Shown: positions 43,773-53,093, counted from the stretch's first letter. The stretch is DNA of 64,000 nt from Fructobacillus papyriferae (GCF_018437225.1 NZ_JAAMFI010000001.1:1-64000); one strand, 5' to 3'. Notes: a model not told the origin generated them from the sequence alone. Numbers and translations are program-made.

Positions 43773-43805
43773 AAAAACGACCACTTTTTTAGTGGTCGTT
43801 TTTTT
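43773..43805. terminator. Terminator at the convergent end of the export operon
   Basis: AAAAACGACCAC / GTGGTCGTTTTT with a 7-nt loop. A-rich and T-rich flanks suit both the export operon and the opposing regulator. Confidence 0.88.
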
Positions 43806-43813
43806 GGATAAGG

Positions 43814-44584
43814 TCAGGCAGTTTCGATCAGTTCAGATGTGGAGTGAGTGGTGTATAGGCGAAAGGCCTTCTGTGCTTGTTCCAGTGAAAGAGGAACAGA
43901 ACGGCGCATCCAAACTTCGATAAATGATGTGATGAGCGACACTAACAGTTCAACATGAAAAGAACGATCGTGAATGAGATGTTGAATATGGTGCTTTTTT
44001 AAAAAGTTTTCGCAAAGCTGGTGATTTCGTTTTCGGGTGGAACGACTCCATGATTTATCGCTGTATTCGCGTGAATAGAGGATGTGCAGAAGGGTGTAGT
44101 GCCGATGAATTTCTGGTAGAACATCTCGACAAAACGCATCCAATGGGGATGGCTCAGAAGACGAAATGGCTGAGATTTTATTTTCGATTGCGTTGTAAGT
44201 TTCGAGGACGAGTTCGAAAAAAATGCTTTGCGTGTGTGGGTACAGCTCCCGTACTTCATCTGTTCTAAGATTGCAGGCAAAGGCGACGCTTTCCAATCGA
44301 ATATTCTTGTTTTCTCCAGAGGCCACGATGGAAAGGAAGGCATCCTTGATGCTCTTAACTTTTAACTGGCGACTTTTTTGTTCTTTAATATCTTGTTGGC
44401 TCATCAGTTTTTCTTTTTCAATATGGAAAAGCTCGGCAATTAAGATTTTTGTTTCTAAACTTGGTTGACTCTTTCCTTTTTCCCAAGCCGAAATGGTTTG
44501 CCGTGAGACAAAAATTTTCTCAGCGAGTGCTTGTTGAGAAAGGTGTTGCTTCGCCCTTAGGTGAAAAATAACATTCTTATCCAT
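43814..44584 (-). CDS. Transcriptional regulator: Cro/CI-type HTH fused to a TetR-like region
   Basis: A 256-aa protein. Residues about 1-60 are a clear XRE helix-turn-helix (HLSQQALAEKIFVSRQTISAWEKGKSQPSLE). From about 74 on, the sequence resembles a TetR family protein: IKDAFLSIVASGENKNIRLESVAFACNL looks like a TetR-type N-terminal HTH, followed by an all-helical domain of about 130 residues. Two DNA-binding modules in one chain is unusual. It converges with the bacteriocin operon and probably controls it. The ribosome site is AAAGGAG. The TetR-like reading is a pattern judgement that structure prediction could confirm. Confidence 0.72.
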   Translation of the reverse strand: MDKNVIFHLRAKQHLSQQALAEKIFVSRQTISAWEKGKSQPSLETKILIAELFHIEKEKLMSQQDIKEQKSRQLKVKSIKDAFLSIVASGENKNIRLESVAFACNLRTDEVRELYPHTQSIFFELVLETYNAIENKISAISSSEPSPLDAFCRDVLPEIHRHYTLLHILYSREYSDKSWSRSTRKRNHQLCENFLKKHHIQHLIHDRSFHVELLVSLITSFIEVWMRRSVPLSLEQAQKAFRLYTTHSTSELIETA

Positions 44585-44613
44585 GTGATACTCCTTTCAA
44601 GGCCTTTTTCGAC

Positions 44614-44669
44614 CTTAGACTAGCATGAGACCGAACCAGCAACAAGCAAAGATGTTGGTTAGGCTAGCA
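44614..44669 (-). promoter_or_regulatory. Regulator promoter with two related boxes
   Basis: Minus-strand promoter TTGTTG, 17 nt, TAGTCT with an extended TG. Two related 12-mers, CTTAGACTAGCA (44614-44625, over the -10) and GTTAGGCTAGCA (44658-44669, upstream of the -35), lie 44 bp apart on the plus strand. They resemble the palindrome at the bacteriocin promoter (GTTAG-CTAACA), hinting at autoregulation. Confidence 0.45.
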
Positions 44670-44698
44670 CTTTTTGCGATATTTTTGCATAACAAAAC

Positions 44699-44733
44699 AA
44701 AAAAGCTCTCAACGTCTAATAACGTTGAGAGCT
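44699..44733 (-). terminator. Terminator of exoA
   Basis: GCTCTCAACGT / ACGTTGAGAGC with a 6-nt loop. The minus strand gives a TTTTTT tail, so it ends the leftward exoA transcript. Confidence 0.88.
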
Positions 44734-44746
44734 TAATCTTGAATTC

Positions 44747-45565
44747 TTACATTCCAATCTCCAACACCAACGGTGCGTGATCCTGACGTGCGCCAGTGTC
44801 GACAACGTGGATGTCTTGGACTTTGTCCGCGATGCGGTTGGAGACCAAATAGTAGTCGATGCGCCAACCGGAATTGTTGATCTTAGAAGTTTTGGAGCGC
44901 TGCGCCCACCATGAATAGATGTCTGGTTCGCCTGGGTGTGCGGCGCGAAGCGTGTCCGTGTAACCGGCGTCGAGCAACTTGCTGAAGTGGGAACGTTCCT
45001 CGTCCGTGAAACCAGCCGAGTGGTGGTTTTGGTTCGGGTGCTTCAGGTCGATTTCTTCGTGCGCGACGTTGAAATCGCCGGAGAAGATGACGGGCTTTTG
45101 TTCGTTTAAGCCATTGATATAGGCGCGGTAGGCGTCGTCCCAGGATTGGCGGTCGTCCAAACGGGCGAGTTCGCCACCGGCGTTTGGCGTGTAGACTGTC
45201 GAAACAAAGCAATTATCAAATTCAGCGGTGACGATGCGGCCTTCTTGGTCCATTTCACCGGGGGCGCCGATTTCAGGATATTCGACGTTAACCGGTTCTT
45301 CTTTTGTAATCAGCATCGTGCCCGCATAAGATTTGCGAGCAGAAGATGAGTTCGTGTAAAAGTGGTAGCCGGGGAAAAGCTCTTCCAGGGCTTCTCTTTG
45401 CTTCTTCGTCAACCCATCGACCTTGAGCTTCGTCTCCTGGATGGCGACGACGTCGGGTTTTTTTGAAGCGATGCCCTTCAGCACGTCCCAAGTCATGAGC
45501 CCGCGGTCGGACTTGTGTTCGACGGCAGCGTTGATGGAGTCAATGTTCCAAGAAATCAATTTCAT
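44747..45565 (-). CDS. exoA: Exodeoxyribonuclease III / AP endonuclease
   Basis: A 272-aa exonuclease III family enzyme for base-excision repair. Family motifs: SWNIDSINA, VAIQETKLK, VYTPNAG, SGDFNVAHEEIDL, DTLRAAHPGEPDIYSWW, GWRIDYYLVS and the catalytic His in RQDHAPLVL. The ribosome site is AAAGGAAG. It marks the right border of the bacteriocin-like island and returns to ordinary codon use and base composition. It and nnrD point the same way with 55 nt between them. Confidence 0.95.
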   Translation of the reverse strand: MKLISWNIDSINAAVEHKSDRGLMTWDVLKGIASKKPDVVAIQETKLKVDGLTKKQREALEELFPGYHFYTNSSSARKSYAGTMLITKEEPVNVEYPEIGAPGEMDQEGRIVTAEFDNCFVSTVYTPNAGGELARLDDRQSWDDAYRAYINGLNEQKPVIFSGDFNVAHEEIDLKHPNQNHHSAGFTDEERSHFSKLLDAGYTDTLRAAHPGEPDIYSWWAQRSKTSKINNSGWRIDYYLVSNRIADKVQDIHVVDTGARQDHAPLVLEIGM

Positions 45566-45620
45566 GTTGTGTTCTTCCTTTATTTACAATAATGCCCGCT
45601 GGCAAATGACTAAACGACAG

Positions 45621-46475
45621 TCATTCTTCTGATAACTTCTTCATATAAGCCGGAATTTTTTCAGCAATTTTAGAAGGTAACGTGACGTAGGCTTTTTGGC
45701 TTAATTCTTCTGCGATAGCCGAATGGCAGTAAACAGCCGCCAAAACGGCTGAAGAAGTAGGCGCAAATTGTGCGGCAAAGCCCGCGATCATTCCGGCTAA
45801 TGTGTCGCCCATGCCCCCGGTTGCCTGGTAAGGGCCGCCAACGGTTAACTGGTAGACATCATCTTTCAAGTATACCTGCGTCGCTTCGGATTTCAAAACG
45901 AGAGCTGGGGTCTTGTTGTTGGCCGAAGTATTTGACTCAGTTGGTGCTAATCGTTGCAAGGCGGCCTGATTTGTTTCTTGGTTGACTTGTTCTGCGATGG
46001 CCACGCCAGACAAGCGTTGCCACTCCATCTGGTGTGGGGTCAAGACGAGCTGGCTAGCATCAGGTAAGGCAAGATCGAACGCTGCCATCATCGACAAAGC
46101 GGAACCATCGACGATTAGCGTCTGTTCGGAAGAAATTGCTGAGAAGCAGGTTTCTAAGACATCTCTTTCGTCGCCTAGGCCCGATCCGATCAAGATGACG
46201 TCGGCTTTTTTAACATAGGCCGCTAAATTATCTCGATAATTCACAACCATCGCTTCGGGCAGACGGGCATGGATGGCGGTTTTGTTGGTCAAATCCGTTG
46301 CGACCGTGACCAAACCAGCGCCTGACTGAACGGCCGCTTGCGCGTTCATGATGGCGGCACCACCAAATTGGTGGTTACCAGCAATAATTAAAACGCGGCC
46401 ATAATTGCCTTTGTGGCTATGTGCAGGCCGTGGCCGAACAACCGAAGCGGCAATTGTTTTGGAAATTTTTTTCAT
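45621..46475 (-). CDS. nnrD: ADP-dependent NAD(P)H-hydrate dehydratase
   Basis: A 284-aa ribokinase-like enzyme that repairs hydrated NADH and NADPH. It has the YjeF C-terminal domain only: RPRPAHSHKGNYGRVLIIAGN at the start, VLIGSGLGD and the ATP-site segment GGPYQATGGMGDTLAGMIAGF. The NnrE epimerase domain found fused in many bacteria is absent. The ribosome site AGGAGG lies about 11 nt before the ATG, slightly far. It is divergent from pepV. Confidence 0.93.
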   Translation of the reverse strand: MKKISKTIAASVVRPRPAHSHKGNYGRVLIIAGNHQFGGAAIMNAQAAVQSGAGLVTVATDLTNKTAIHARLPEAMVVNYRDNLAAYVKKADVILIGSGLGDERDVLETCFSAISSEQTLIVDGSALSMMAAFDLALPDASQLVLTPHQMEWQRLSGVAIAEQVNQETNQAALQRLAPTESNTSANNKTPALVLKSEATQVYLKDDVYQLTVGGPYQATGGMGDTLAGMIAGFAAQFAPTSSAVLAAVYCHSAIAEELSQKAYVTLPSKIAEKIPAYMKKLSEE

Positions 46476-46640
46476 AAAGAATTTGGCCTCCTATACACAT
46501 TTTAACGCGCAGACGTGTATAATAAAAATTAGTTTATGAGAAAATTATGAAAAAGTTAGCTTACTTCTTTTCCAAATGATCTGTGGATCTTTTAATTAGA
46601 TAAAAGCAATGATTTCGTATATTAAAAGGAGGCGACGGCA

Positions 46641-48056
46641 ATGGTCGATTGGCAGTTAAAAGCAAAGCAAGAAGAGGCCGCTTATTTGGCGGATTTAGCG
46701 GATTATTTGGCAATTCCGTCCGTTCGTGACGATAGCAAGGCTACCCAAGATGCGCCACTCGGACCCGGTCCGAAGGCGGCTTTGGAACACATGCTGTCCC
46801 TAGCGGATCGTGATGGATTTACCACAAAGAATATTGACAATGTGGTCGGCTATATTGAAATTGGTCCCAAGGACAGTGAAGAATACGTGGCGCTTTTGGC
46901 TCACGTTGATGTGATGCCGGCTGGTGAAGGCTGGGCCACAGATCCCTTTACGGCCGTCATTGAGGATGGCAAAGTCATTGCACGTGGGGCCTCTGATGAC
47001 AAGGGGCCTGGCTTGGCTGCTTACTATGCCTTCAAAATGATTCGTGACCTGAATTTGCCGTTGAAACGCCGTGTTCGTTTGATCTTTGGAACGGATGAAG
47101 AAAACGACTGGACGGGAATGACTCGTTACTTTGAAGTCGAACCGGCACCAGCCTTTGGCTTCTCGCCTGACGCGGAATATCCAATCATCAATGGGGAAAA
47201 GGGAAATGTTCAGGTCAATGTTACGGCCGCTGGAACTAATGGCGGTAAAGTTACTTTGCTCAACTTCGAATCTGGATTGCGGACGAACATGGTACCTGGG
47301 GTGGCACGCGCCACAGTCGCGGGGCTTTCATTTGATGAAGCGGATCAGGACTTTTCGGCTTACCTGAAAGCTCACCCACAAATTCAAGGAAAGGTTAGCC
47401 TTGATGGTGACGAAGTTTCCTTTGAATTGATCGGTAAGCAGGTACATGGTTCTTTGCCAGAAACGGGCGAAAACGCCGGTACCTATCTGGCACATTTCTT
47501 GGAACAATATGAATTTGGCGGATCGGCTGCTGGTTTCTTGGCCTTCTTGGGTACCTGGTCACACGATGATCCAACGGGTCGTCAGCTCGGTGTTGCTTTC
47601 GAAGACGACGTGATGGGCGCTCTTTCGATGAACGTCGGCATCATCCGCTTCGATGAAGAAAACGGCGCCTTCATCAACTATAACTTCCGCTATCCAAAGG
47701 GAATAAGTCCAGATTTCATTCGCGGTCAACTGGCATCAGATGTGGCCAACTGGCCGCATGAAGCGACAATTGGTGGTCACGCCCAAGTGCCACACTACGT
47801 CGCACCGAAAGATCCCGTGGTGCAGACACTTTTGTCGATTTACCACGACCAAACTGGCCTGCCTGCCCATGACCAAGTCATTGGTGGTGGTACCTATGGC
47901 CGGTTGATGGAACGCGGCGTGGCCTTCGGCGCACTCTTCCCTGATTCACCCGAGACGATGCACCAAGTCAATGAATTTGCTCTTGTAGATGATCTAGTGC
48001 GCTCAATGGGCATTTACGGACAAGCCATTGTTGAATTGGCTAATTTGAAAGAATAA
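46641..48056 (+). CDS. pepV: Dipeptidase PepV (M20 family)
   Basis: A 471-aa zinc dipeptidase of lactic acid bacteria. Metal site segments are LLAHVDVMPAGEGW, RGASDDKGPGLAAYYAF and FGTDEENDWTGM; a lid domain and the C-terminal His (GGGTYGRLMERGVAFG) follow. The ribosome site is AAAAGGAGG. Length and order match PepV from Lactobacillus. It supplies amino acids from peptides, useful in an organism that controls amino-acid uptake by T-box. It is transcribed alone and has a terminator. Confidence 0.96.
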   Translation: MVDWQLKAKQEEAAYLADLADYLAIPSVRDDSKATQDAPLGPGPKAALEHMLSLADRDGFTTKNIDNVVGYIEIGPKDSEEYVALLAHVDVMPAGEGWATDPFTAVIEDGKVIARGASDDKGPGLAAYYAFKMIRDLNLPLKRRVRLIFGTDEENDWTGMTRYFEVEPAPAFGFSPDAEYPIINGEKGNVQVNVTAAGTNGGKVTLLNFESGLRTNMVPGVARATVAGLSFDEADQDFSAYLKAHPQIQGKVSLDGDEVSFELIGKQVHGSLPETGENAGTYLAHFLEQYEFGGSAAGFLAFLGTWSHDDPTGRQLGVAFEDDVMGALSMNVGIIRFDEENGAFINYNFRYPKGISPDFIRGQLASDVANWPHEATIGGHAQVPHYVAPKDPVVQTLLSIYHDQTGLPAHDQVIGGGTYGRLMERGVAFGALFPDSPETMHQVNEFALVDDLVRSMGIYGQAIVELANLKE

Positions 48057-48106
48057 GGGCGGCCGAAAAGTAGCCGCGCGGCACGCTTTCCTGACTAAAA
48101 ACGATA

Positions 48107-48139
48107 CAAAAAAGCATCCCATCATGGGATGCTTTTTTT
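48107..48139. terminator. Bidirectional terminator between pepV and gtrA-like gene
   Basis: AAAAAAGCATCCCAT / ATGGGATGCTTTTTT with a 1-nt centre. Confidence 0.9.
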
Positions 48140-48146
48140 GGTGGTG

Positions 48147-48563
48147 TTAGTCGACTACTGGTTCTTTGGTTTCTTTGAATACGTAGATTTTAGCTAAATA
48201 GTAATTTGGAATAAGCAATAGTGCGTTACGGGTGATGTTAACGTAGAAGTCGTCAAAGTGCAGAATCTGCACGCCCAGCCACATGATGACAAGGCCCAGC
48301 CAGAAAGTCAGGCCACGCGATAAGTAGTAATTGATGATTTCTGGGACCAGCTTCCAGCCAGTCACTTTGGATTCGAAGACCCACTGTCGATTAGTGACGT
48401 AAGCGAAAAGAACAGCGATTGCCCAGGCTAAGGTATACGAAATGGAATAGTTGGCCACCTTGGCGATTAAGCCATAAGAAAACATATTAACCAAAAAAGT
48501 ACCGAAACCCAAAAAAAGGTAGAGGAGAATTTTATGGTATTTTTGAAGCAGTCGTTTCACCAT
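48147..48563 (-). CDS. GtrA-family membrane protein
   Basis: A 138-aa protein with four membrane helices. The GtrA pattern is clear (FLGFGTFLVNMFSYGLIAKV, YTLAWAIAVLFAYVTNRQWVFES, and a final NYYLAKIYVFKE). GtrA proteins move or aid lipid-linked sugars across the membrane for wall polysaccharide glycosylation. It lies alone, convergent with pepV and divergent from tig; no glycosyltransferase is next to it. The ribosome site is AAAGGACAG. Confidence 0.88.
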   Translation of the reverse strand: MVKRLLQKYHKILLYLFLGFGTFLVNMFSYGLIAKVANYSISYTLAWAIAVLFAYVTNRQWVFESKVTGWKLVPEIINYYLSRGLTFWLGLVIMWLGVQILHFDDFYVNITRNALLLIPNYYLAKIYVFKETKEPVVD

Positions 48564-48750
48564 GGCCTGTCCTTTTTAAATATAGCTCTAGATTTATATA
48601 CCATGATAACAAAATTTGTTCTAAAAAGGTTTATTTGGCCATAGATTAGAAAGAATGCCGGTTATAATTGAAATTTAATGGCCCGAAACCTTGAGATAAT
48701 CGGCTAGATAGTCTAAAATTAATAGGAAGAAATGACTTGGAGGATTTGAT

Positions 48751-50043
48751 ATGTCTAAATGGACAGCAGCTGCGGATGCAAACCGTGGTACGTTAGAATT
48801 TTCAATTGCACAAGAAGACGTGCAAAAGGGCTTGAAGGCCGCTTTTGAAAAGAACAAGAACAAGATTGCGGTTCCTGGATTCCGTAAGGGGAAGGTGCCA
48901 ATGTCACTGTTCTTGCAAAAGTTCGGTGAAGAAGCCTTGTACCAAGACGTGATGGACATCGTTTTGCCAGCCGCTTACCAAGCTGCGGTTGCAGAAGCTG
49001 GTATCACGGTTGTTGGACAACCTGACATTGCCCCAGTTTCAATGGACAAGGGTGCTGATTGGCAAATGAAGGCTGAAGTGGCCGTTGCCCCAGAAATCAA
49101 GTTGGGTGACTACACGGGCTTGACTGTTGAAAAGCAAGACGCAACGGTTTCAGACGAAGACGTTGATGCTGAAATCAAGCGCATGCAAGAAAACCAAGCC
49201 GAATTGGTTTTGCAGCCAGAAGGCACGAAGGCTGAAAAGGGTGACACGGTTGTCATCGACTTCGATGGTTCAATTGATGGTGATCACTTCGAAGGTGGTC
49301 AATCAAAGGATTACTCACTTGAATTAGGTTCCGGTTCATTTATCCCTGGCTTCGAAGACCAATTGGTTGGTCACGTTGCCGGTGACGATGTGGACGTGAA
49401 GGTAACTTTCCCAGAAGAATACCAAGCCAAGGATTTGGCTGGTAAGGAAGCTTTGTTTGAAGTAAAGCTTCACGAAATCAAGCGCAAGTCATTGCCTGAA
49501 TTGGACGATGAATTTGCCAAGGATGTTGACGAAGACGTTGACACGCTTGCTGAATTGAAGGAAAAGACGAAGAAGAACTTGGAAGAAGCTCGTAAGCAAG
49601 CAGCCAAGGATGCTTTCGAAGACGCAGCCGTTGAAGCTGCTGTTAAGAACGCCGAAGTTGTCGGTGGGGACATTCCACAAGCCATGGTTGATGAAGACGT
49701 GAACCGTCAAATGCAACAATACCTTGGTCAATTGCAACAACAAGGAATTTCACCACAGATGTTCTTCCAAATCTCAGGTCAAACTGAAGATTCATTGAAG
49801 GAACAATTCGCCGAAGGTGCCGACACGCGTGTTAAGACGAACTTGGTATTGGAAGCCATCGTGAAGAAGGAAAACTTCGAACCTTCAGATGAAGAAGTGG
49901 CTACTGAAGTGAAGGACTTGGCTTCACAGTACAACATCTCTGAAGAACAAGTTAAGCAATCCTTGTCTGATTCATTGTTGAAGCATGACATCGCCATGAA
50001 GCAAGCGGTTGACAAGATCGTTTCTTCTGCAAAGGCAAAGTAA
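48751..50043 (+). CDS. tig: Trigger factor (ribosome-associated chaperone)
   Basis: A 430-aa chaperone and peptidyl-prolyl isomerase. It shows the ribosome-binding domain with signature GFRKGKVP, the FKBP domain (about 165-245, GDTVVIDFDGSIDGDHFEGG) and the C-terminal helical arms. The ribosome site is TTGGAGG. It uses a narrow set of frequent codons, as expected of a highly expressed gene. TATAAT at 48662-48667 is a promoter candidate. tig, clpX and engB lie in the order common in Firmicutes. Confidence 0.97.
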   Translation: MSKWTAAADANRGTLEFSIAQEDVQKGLKAAFEKNKNKIAVPGFRKGKVPMSLFLQKFGEEALYQDVMDIVLPAAYQAAVAEAGITVVGQPDIAPVSMDKGADWQMKAEVAVAPEIKLGDYTGLTVEKQDATVSDEDVDAEIKRMQENQAELVLQPEGTKAEKGDTVVIDFDGSIDGDHFEGGQSKDYSLELGSGSFIPGFEDQLVGHVAGDDVDVKVTFPEEYQAKDLAGKEALFEVKLHEIKRKSLPELDDEFAKDVDEDVDTLAELKEKTKKNLEEARKQAAKDAFEDAAVEAAVKNAEVVGGDIPQAMVDEDVNRQMQQYLGQLQQQGISPQMFFQISGQTEDSLKEQFAEGADTRVKTNLVLEAIVKKENFEPSDEEVATEVKDLASQYNISEEQVKQSLSDSLLKHDIAMKQAVDKIVSSAKAK

Positions 50044-50046
50044 ACG

Positions 50047-50072
50047 AAAAAAGCCCGTTTCGGGCTTTTTTT
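50047..50072 (+). terminator. Terminator after tig
   Basis: AAAAAAGCCCG / CGGGCTTTTTTT with a TTT loop. Confidence 0.9.
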
Positions 50073-50137
50073 CTTAGAAAGATTTTGACGGTTGTAAAAA
50101 TTTATGACCAAACAAGTAGTAAATGAAAGGACGGCTT

Positions 50138-51388
50138 ATGACAGAGCAAAATCAAGGACCGATGGTCCACTGTTCCTTCTGTGGTAAGGATGCTGACGAA
50201 GTCAAAAAATTGGTTGCCGGGCCAGATGGCTTGTACATTTGTAATGAATGTGTTGATCTGGCTGAGCAGATCATTAAAGAAGAGATGCAAGTCGATGCCA
50301 AGCAAGAACAAATCGACTTGCCAACACCAAAACAAATCGTTGAATCGCTTGGCGACTATGTCATTGGTCAAGAAGATGCGAAGAAAACGTTGGCCGTTGC
50401 AGTGTATAATCACTACAAGCGAGTGAACGAAAACGCGCTGAAAACAACCGAAGTAGAATTGCAAAAGTCAAACATTGCCTTACTTGGACCAACGGGTTCT
50501 GGTAAAACCTACTTGGCGCAATCCTTGGCTAAGATCCTCCAGGTTCCCTTTGCTATTGCGGATGCAACAACGTTAACTGAGGCCGGATATGTCGGAGAAG
50601 ACGTCGAGAATATTTTGCTGAAGCTTTTGCAAGATGCTAACTTCGACGTTGAGCAGGCACAACGAGGCATCATTTACGTTGATGAAATTGATAAGATTGC
50701 CAAAAAGTCCGAGAATGTCTCGATCACGCGTGATGTCTCTGGTGAAGGTGTCCAGCAAGCGCTTTTGAAAATGTTGGAAGGAACGGTTGCTTCTGTTCCA
50801 CCTCAGGGTGGTCGGAAGCACCCGAACCAAGAACTGATCCAGGTAGATACGACCAACATTCTTTTCATTGTTGGTGGGGCATTTGCCGGTTTGGATACGA
50901 TCATCAAAGAACGCTTGGGTAAGCGTGTGATCGGATTTGGTTCAGCTTCTGCAGAAAATGCGGAAGCGTTAAACGAGCCCAATATTTTGCAAAATGTCGA
51001 ACCAGAAGACTTGTCAAAATTCGGCCTGATTCCAGAGTTTATCGGTCGTTTACCGATCATCACCGTCTTAGATGAGTTGACGGTTGATGATCTGACCCAT
51101 ATTTTGACTCAGCCAAAAAACGCCTTGGTGAAGCAATATCAGGCTTTGCTTGGTTTGGATCAGGTTGATCTTGAGTTCCAGCCGGCTGCCTTAAAAGCCA
51201 TGGCGGATTTGGCGATTGCTCGTGGAACGGGTGCACGTGGTTTGCGCTCCATCATTGAAAACGTCATGAAAGACGTGATGTATGACATTCCTTCCCGTGA
51301 CGATGTAGAAAAGGTCGTCATTACGAAGGCCTCTGTGGAAGCTGGTAAGGCGCCTAAGTTGGTGTTGAAGACGAAAGAGAAGGACTAA
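50138..51388 (+). CDS. clpX: ClpX ATP-dependent unfoldase
   Basis: A 416-aa AAA+ unfoldase that feeds substrates to ClpP. The N-terminal zinc finger uses C12, C15, C35 and C38. Walker A is [12 protein letters not shown], Walker [12 protein letters not shown], the pore loop GYVGEDVEN, and the ClpP-binding IGF loop sits in [10 protein letters not shown]. The ATG at 50138 follows AAAGGAC; an ATG five codons up has no ribosome site. engB follows after 2 nt. Confidence 0.98.
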   Translation: MTEQNQGPMVHCSFCGKDADEVKKLVAGPDGLYICNECVDLAEQIIKEEMQVDAKQEQIDLPTPKQIVESLGDYVIGQEDAKKTLAVAVYNHYKRVNENALKTTEVELQKSNIALLGPTGSGKTYLAQSLAKILQVPFAIADATTLTEAGYVGEDVENILLKLLQDANFDVEQAQRGIIYVDEIDKIAKKSENVSITRDVSGEGVQQALLKMLEGTVASVPPQGGRKHPNQELIQVDTTNILFIVGGAFAGLDTIIKERLGKRVIGFGSASAENAEALNEPNILQNVEPEDLSKFGLIPEFIGRLPIITVLDELTVDDLTHILTQPKNALVKQYQALLGLDQVDLEFQPAALKAMADLAIARGTGARGLRSIIENVMKDVMYDIPSRDDVEKVVITKASVEAGKAPKLVLKTKEKD

Positions 51389-51390
51389 GC

Positions 51391-51975
51391 ATGGATGTTC
51401 ATAATGTGGAAATGGTCATGTCAGCTGTTTCACCTAGCCAATATCCAGAAGACGGCCGCCCGGAATTTGCTTTGGTTGGTCGTTCGAACGTCGGGAAATC
51501 TTCTTTGACCAACACGTTGATTAATCGAAAGAATTTCGCCCGGACATCTGGCCAACCAGGTAAGACGCAAACGTTGAACTTCTACGCGGTAGAAGATGCT
51601 TTGTACTTTGTCGATGTGCCGGGCTATGGCTATGCTAAGGTCTCGAAAAAGAAGCGTGAGGAATTCGGTCAGATGATCGAGACCTACATTACCTCTCGTA
51701 AGCAGTTGCGTGGGGTGATTTCTTTGGTTGACGCTAGGCACAAGCCTTCTGAAGAAGATATTATGATGTACCGGTGGTTGGATTATTACAATATTCCCAT
51801 TCTTTTGGTGGCAACCAAGGCGGACAAAATTGCCCGTGGAAAACTAAACCAATCGGAGTCGGTTATCAAAAAGGCTGTCGAATATAATCCGGAAAACTCG
51901 GACTTTTGTTTCTTCTCCTCCGTAACGAAGTCGGGTAAAGAAGACGTCTGGGACTGGATTGAGAGTAAGATGTAA
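51391..51975 (+). CDS. engB: Ribosome-biogenesis GTPase EngB (YsxC)
   Basis: A 194-aa GTPase required for 50S subunit assembly. G1 is [10 protein letters not shown]2 lies in the switch with [10 protein letters not shown]3 is DVPGYG, G4 is ATKAD and G5 falls near FFSSVTKSG. It starts 2 nt after clpX, using AAGGACTAAGC as ribosome site, and is translated with it. Confidence 0.96.
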   Translation: MDVHNVEMVMSAVSPSQYPEDGRPEFALVGRSNVGKSSLTNTLINRKNFARTSGQPGKTQTLNFYAVEDALYFVDVPGYGYAKVSKKKREEFGQMIETYITSRKQLRGVISLVDARHKPSEEDIMMYRWLDYYNIPILLVATKADKIARGKLNQSESVIKKAVEYNPENSDFCFFSSVTKSGKEDVWDWIESKM

Positions 51976-52019
51976 GGGTCTTGAAGGTAGTTTTTTACTG
52001 ACAAATGACAACTAGACCA

Positions 52020-52047
52020 TTGACGATAATGGCCTCTTGAGTACAAT
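52020..52047 (+). promoter_or_regulatory. msrAB promoter
   Basis: TTGACG (52020-52025), 16 nt, TACAAT (52042-52047), giving a short leader with AGGAGG before msrA. Confidence 0.78.
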
Positions 52048-52069
52048 AGTACTTAGGAGGTCTTTTCAT

Positions 52070-52600
52070 ATGGCAGAAGATACAGCAATTTTTGCGGGTG
52101 GATGTTTCTGGTGTATGGTTGAGCCTTTTGATTCCCTACCGGGCATTAAAAAGGTTCGATCTGGCTACACTGGTGGACATGTACCAAACCCAACCTATGA
52201 AGAAGTTTGCTCGCATACGACCGGACATACCGAAGCAGTGAAAATCTGGTTTGATCCGGATAAGTTTTCCTATAAAGATTTAGTCGACCTCTATTGGCAG
52301 GTGGCTGATCCAACGGATGCGACTGGTCAATTTGCCGATCGGGGGGATACTTACCGGCCGGTGATTTTCGTGAACTCGGATGAACAAAAAAAGATTGCCG
52401 AAGAATCTAAGAAGGAATTGGAAGATTCCGGTCGTTTCGATCGGCCAATCGTGACTAAAATTGAAGACGCTAAGCCCTTCTATGAAGCAGAAGAGTACCA
52501 CCAAGACTTTTATAAGAAGGATCCTTTCCGTGAGGCCATGATGATGGCACCAAGAAAGCGTTACCAACAACAGTATTGGGAGGACAAAATCAATGGCTAA
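52070..52600 (+). CDS. msrA: Peptide methionine-S-sulfoxide reductase MsrA
   Basis: A 176-aa reductase for methionine S-sulfoxide. The catalytic motif GGCFWC has the nucleophile at C12 and a second Cys at C15. The segments [27 protein letters not shown] and AEEYHQDFY are typical. The ATG at 52070 follows AGGAGG; the ORF extends upstream across the promoter. It overlaps msrB by 8 nt, so the two repair enzymes are made together; thioredoxin recycled by TrxB is the likely electron source. Confidence 0.96.
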   Translation: MAEDTAIFAGGCFWCMVEPFDSLPGIKKVRSGYTGGHVPNPTYEEVCSHTTGHTEAVKIWFDPDKFSYKDLVDLYWQVADPTDATGQFADRGDTYRPVIFVNSDEQKKIAEESKKELEDSGRFDRPIVTKIEDAKPFYEAEEYHQDFYKKDPFREAMMMAPRKRYQQQYWEDKING

Positions 52601-53030
52601 GTATGATCAAGAGGAATTAAAAGCACGCTTGACTCCAGAGCAGTACGAAGTGACACAAAACGCGGGGACTGAACGACCATTTACTGGGAAATACGACCAG
52701 TGGTGGGATGATGGAATCTTTGTTGATGTTGTTTCTGGGGAACCACTTTTTTCATCGACGGATAAGTATGATTCGGGCTGTGGTTGGCCCGCCTTCACCA
52801 AAGGAATTGACGATGCCGACTTACAGGAAAACACCGATCATTCCTTTGGTATGACGCGGACCGAAGTACGCTCCCGCGACGCCAATTCGCACTTGGGACA
52901 TGTCTTTCCAGACGGTCCTTCGGATAAGGGCGGTTTACGCTATTGCATTAATTCGGCTTCTCTTCGTTTTATTCCAAAGGAAGATATGGAAAAAGAGGGG
53001 TACGGTCGGTACCTGAAGTTGTTTAAGTAA
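52593..53030 (+). CDS. msrB: Peptide methionine-R-sulfoxide reductase MsrB
   Basis: A 145-aa reductase for methionine R-sulfoxide. Core segments are [41 protein letters not shown], and the catalytic Cys in [13 protein letters not shown]. The two CxxC pairs that bind structural zinc in other MsrBs are missing, so this is the zinc-free form. The ribosome site TGGGAGGA lies inside msrA. A terminator follows. Confidence 0.96.
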   Translation: MAKYDQEELKARLTPEQYEVTQNAGTERPFTGKYDQWWDDGIFVDVVSGEPLFSSTDKYDSGCGWPAFTKGIDDADLQENTDHSFGMTRTEVRSRDANSHLGHVFPDGPSDKGGLRYCINSASLRFIPKEDMEKEGYGRYLKLFK

Positions 53031-53044
53031 AGAATCAATGAATT

Positions 53045-53078
53045 AAAAAGACCAGGGCGGGGTGCCCTGGTCTTTTTT
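53045..53078 (+). terminator. Terminator after msrB
   Basis: AAAAAGACCAGGGC / GCCCTGGTCTTTTT with a GGGGT loop. Confidence 0.92.
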
Positions 53079-53093
53079 CAATTAGAAAATAAT

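Noticed and set aside
46547-46579. 10-codon ORF upstream of pepV as a leader peptide
   Set aside because: No ribosome site and no attenuator hairpin follow it.
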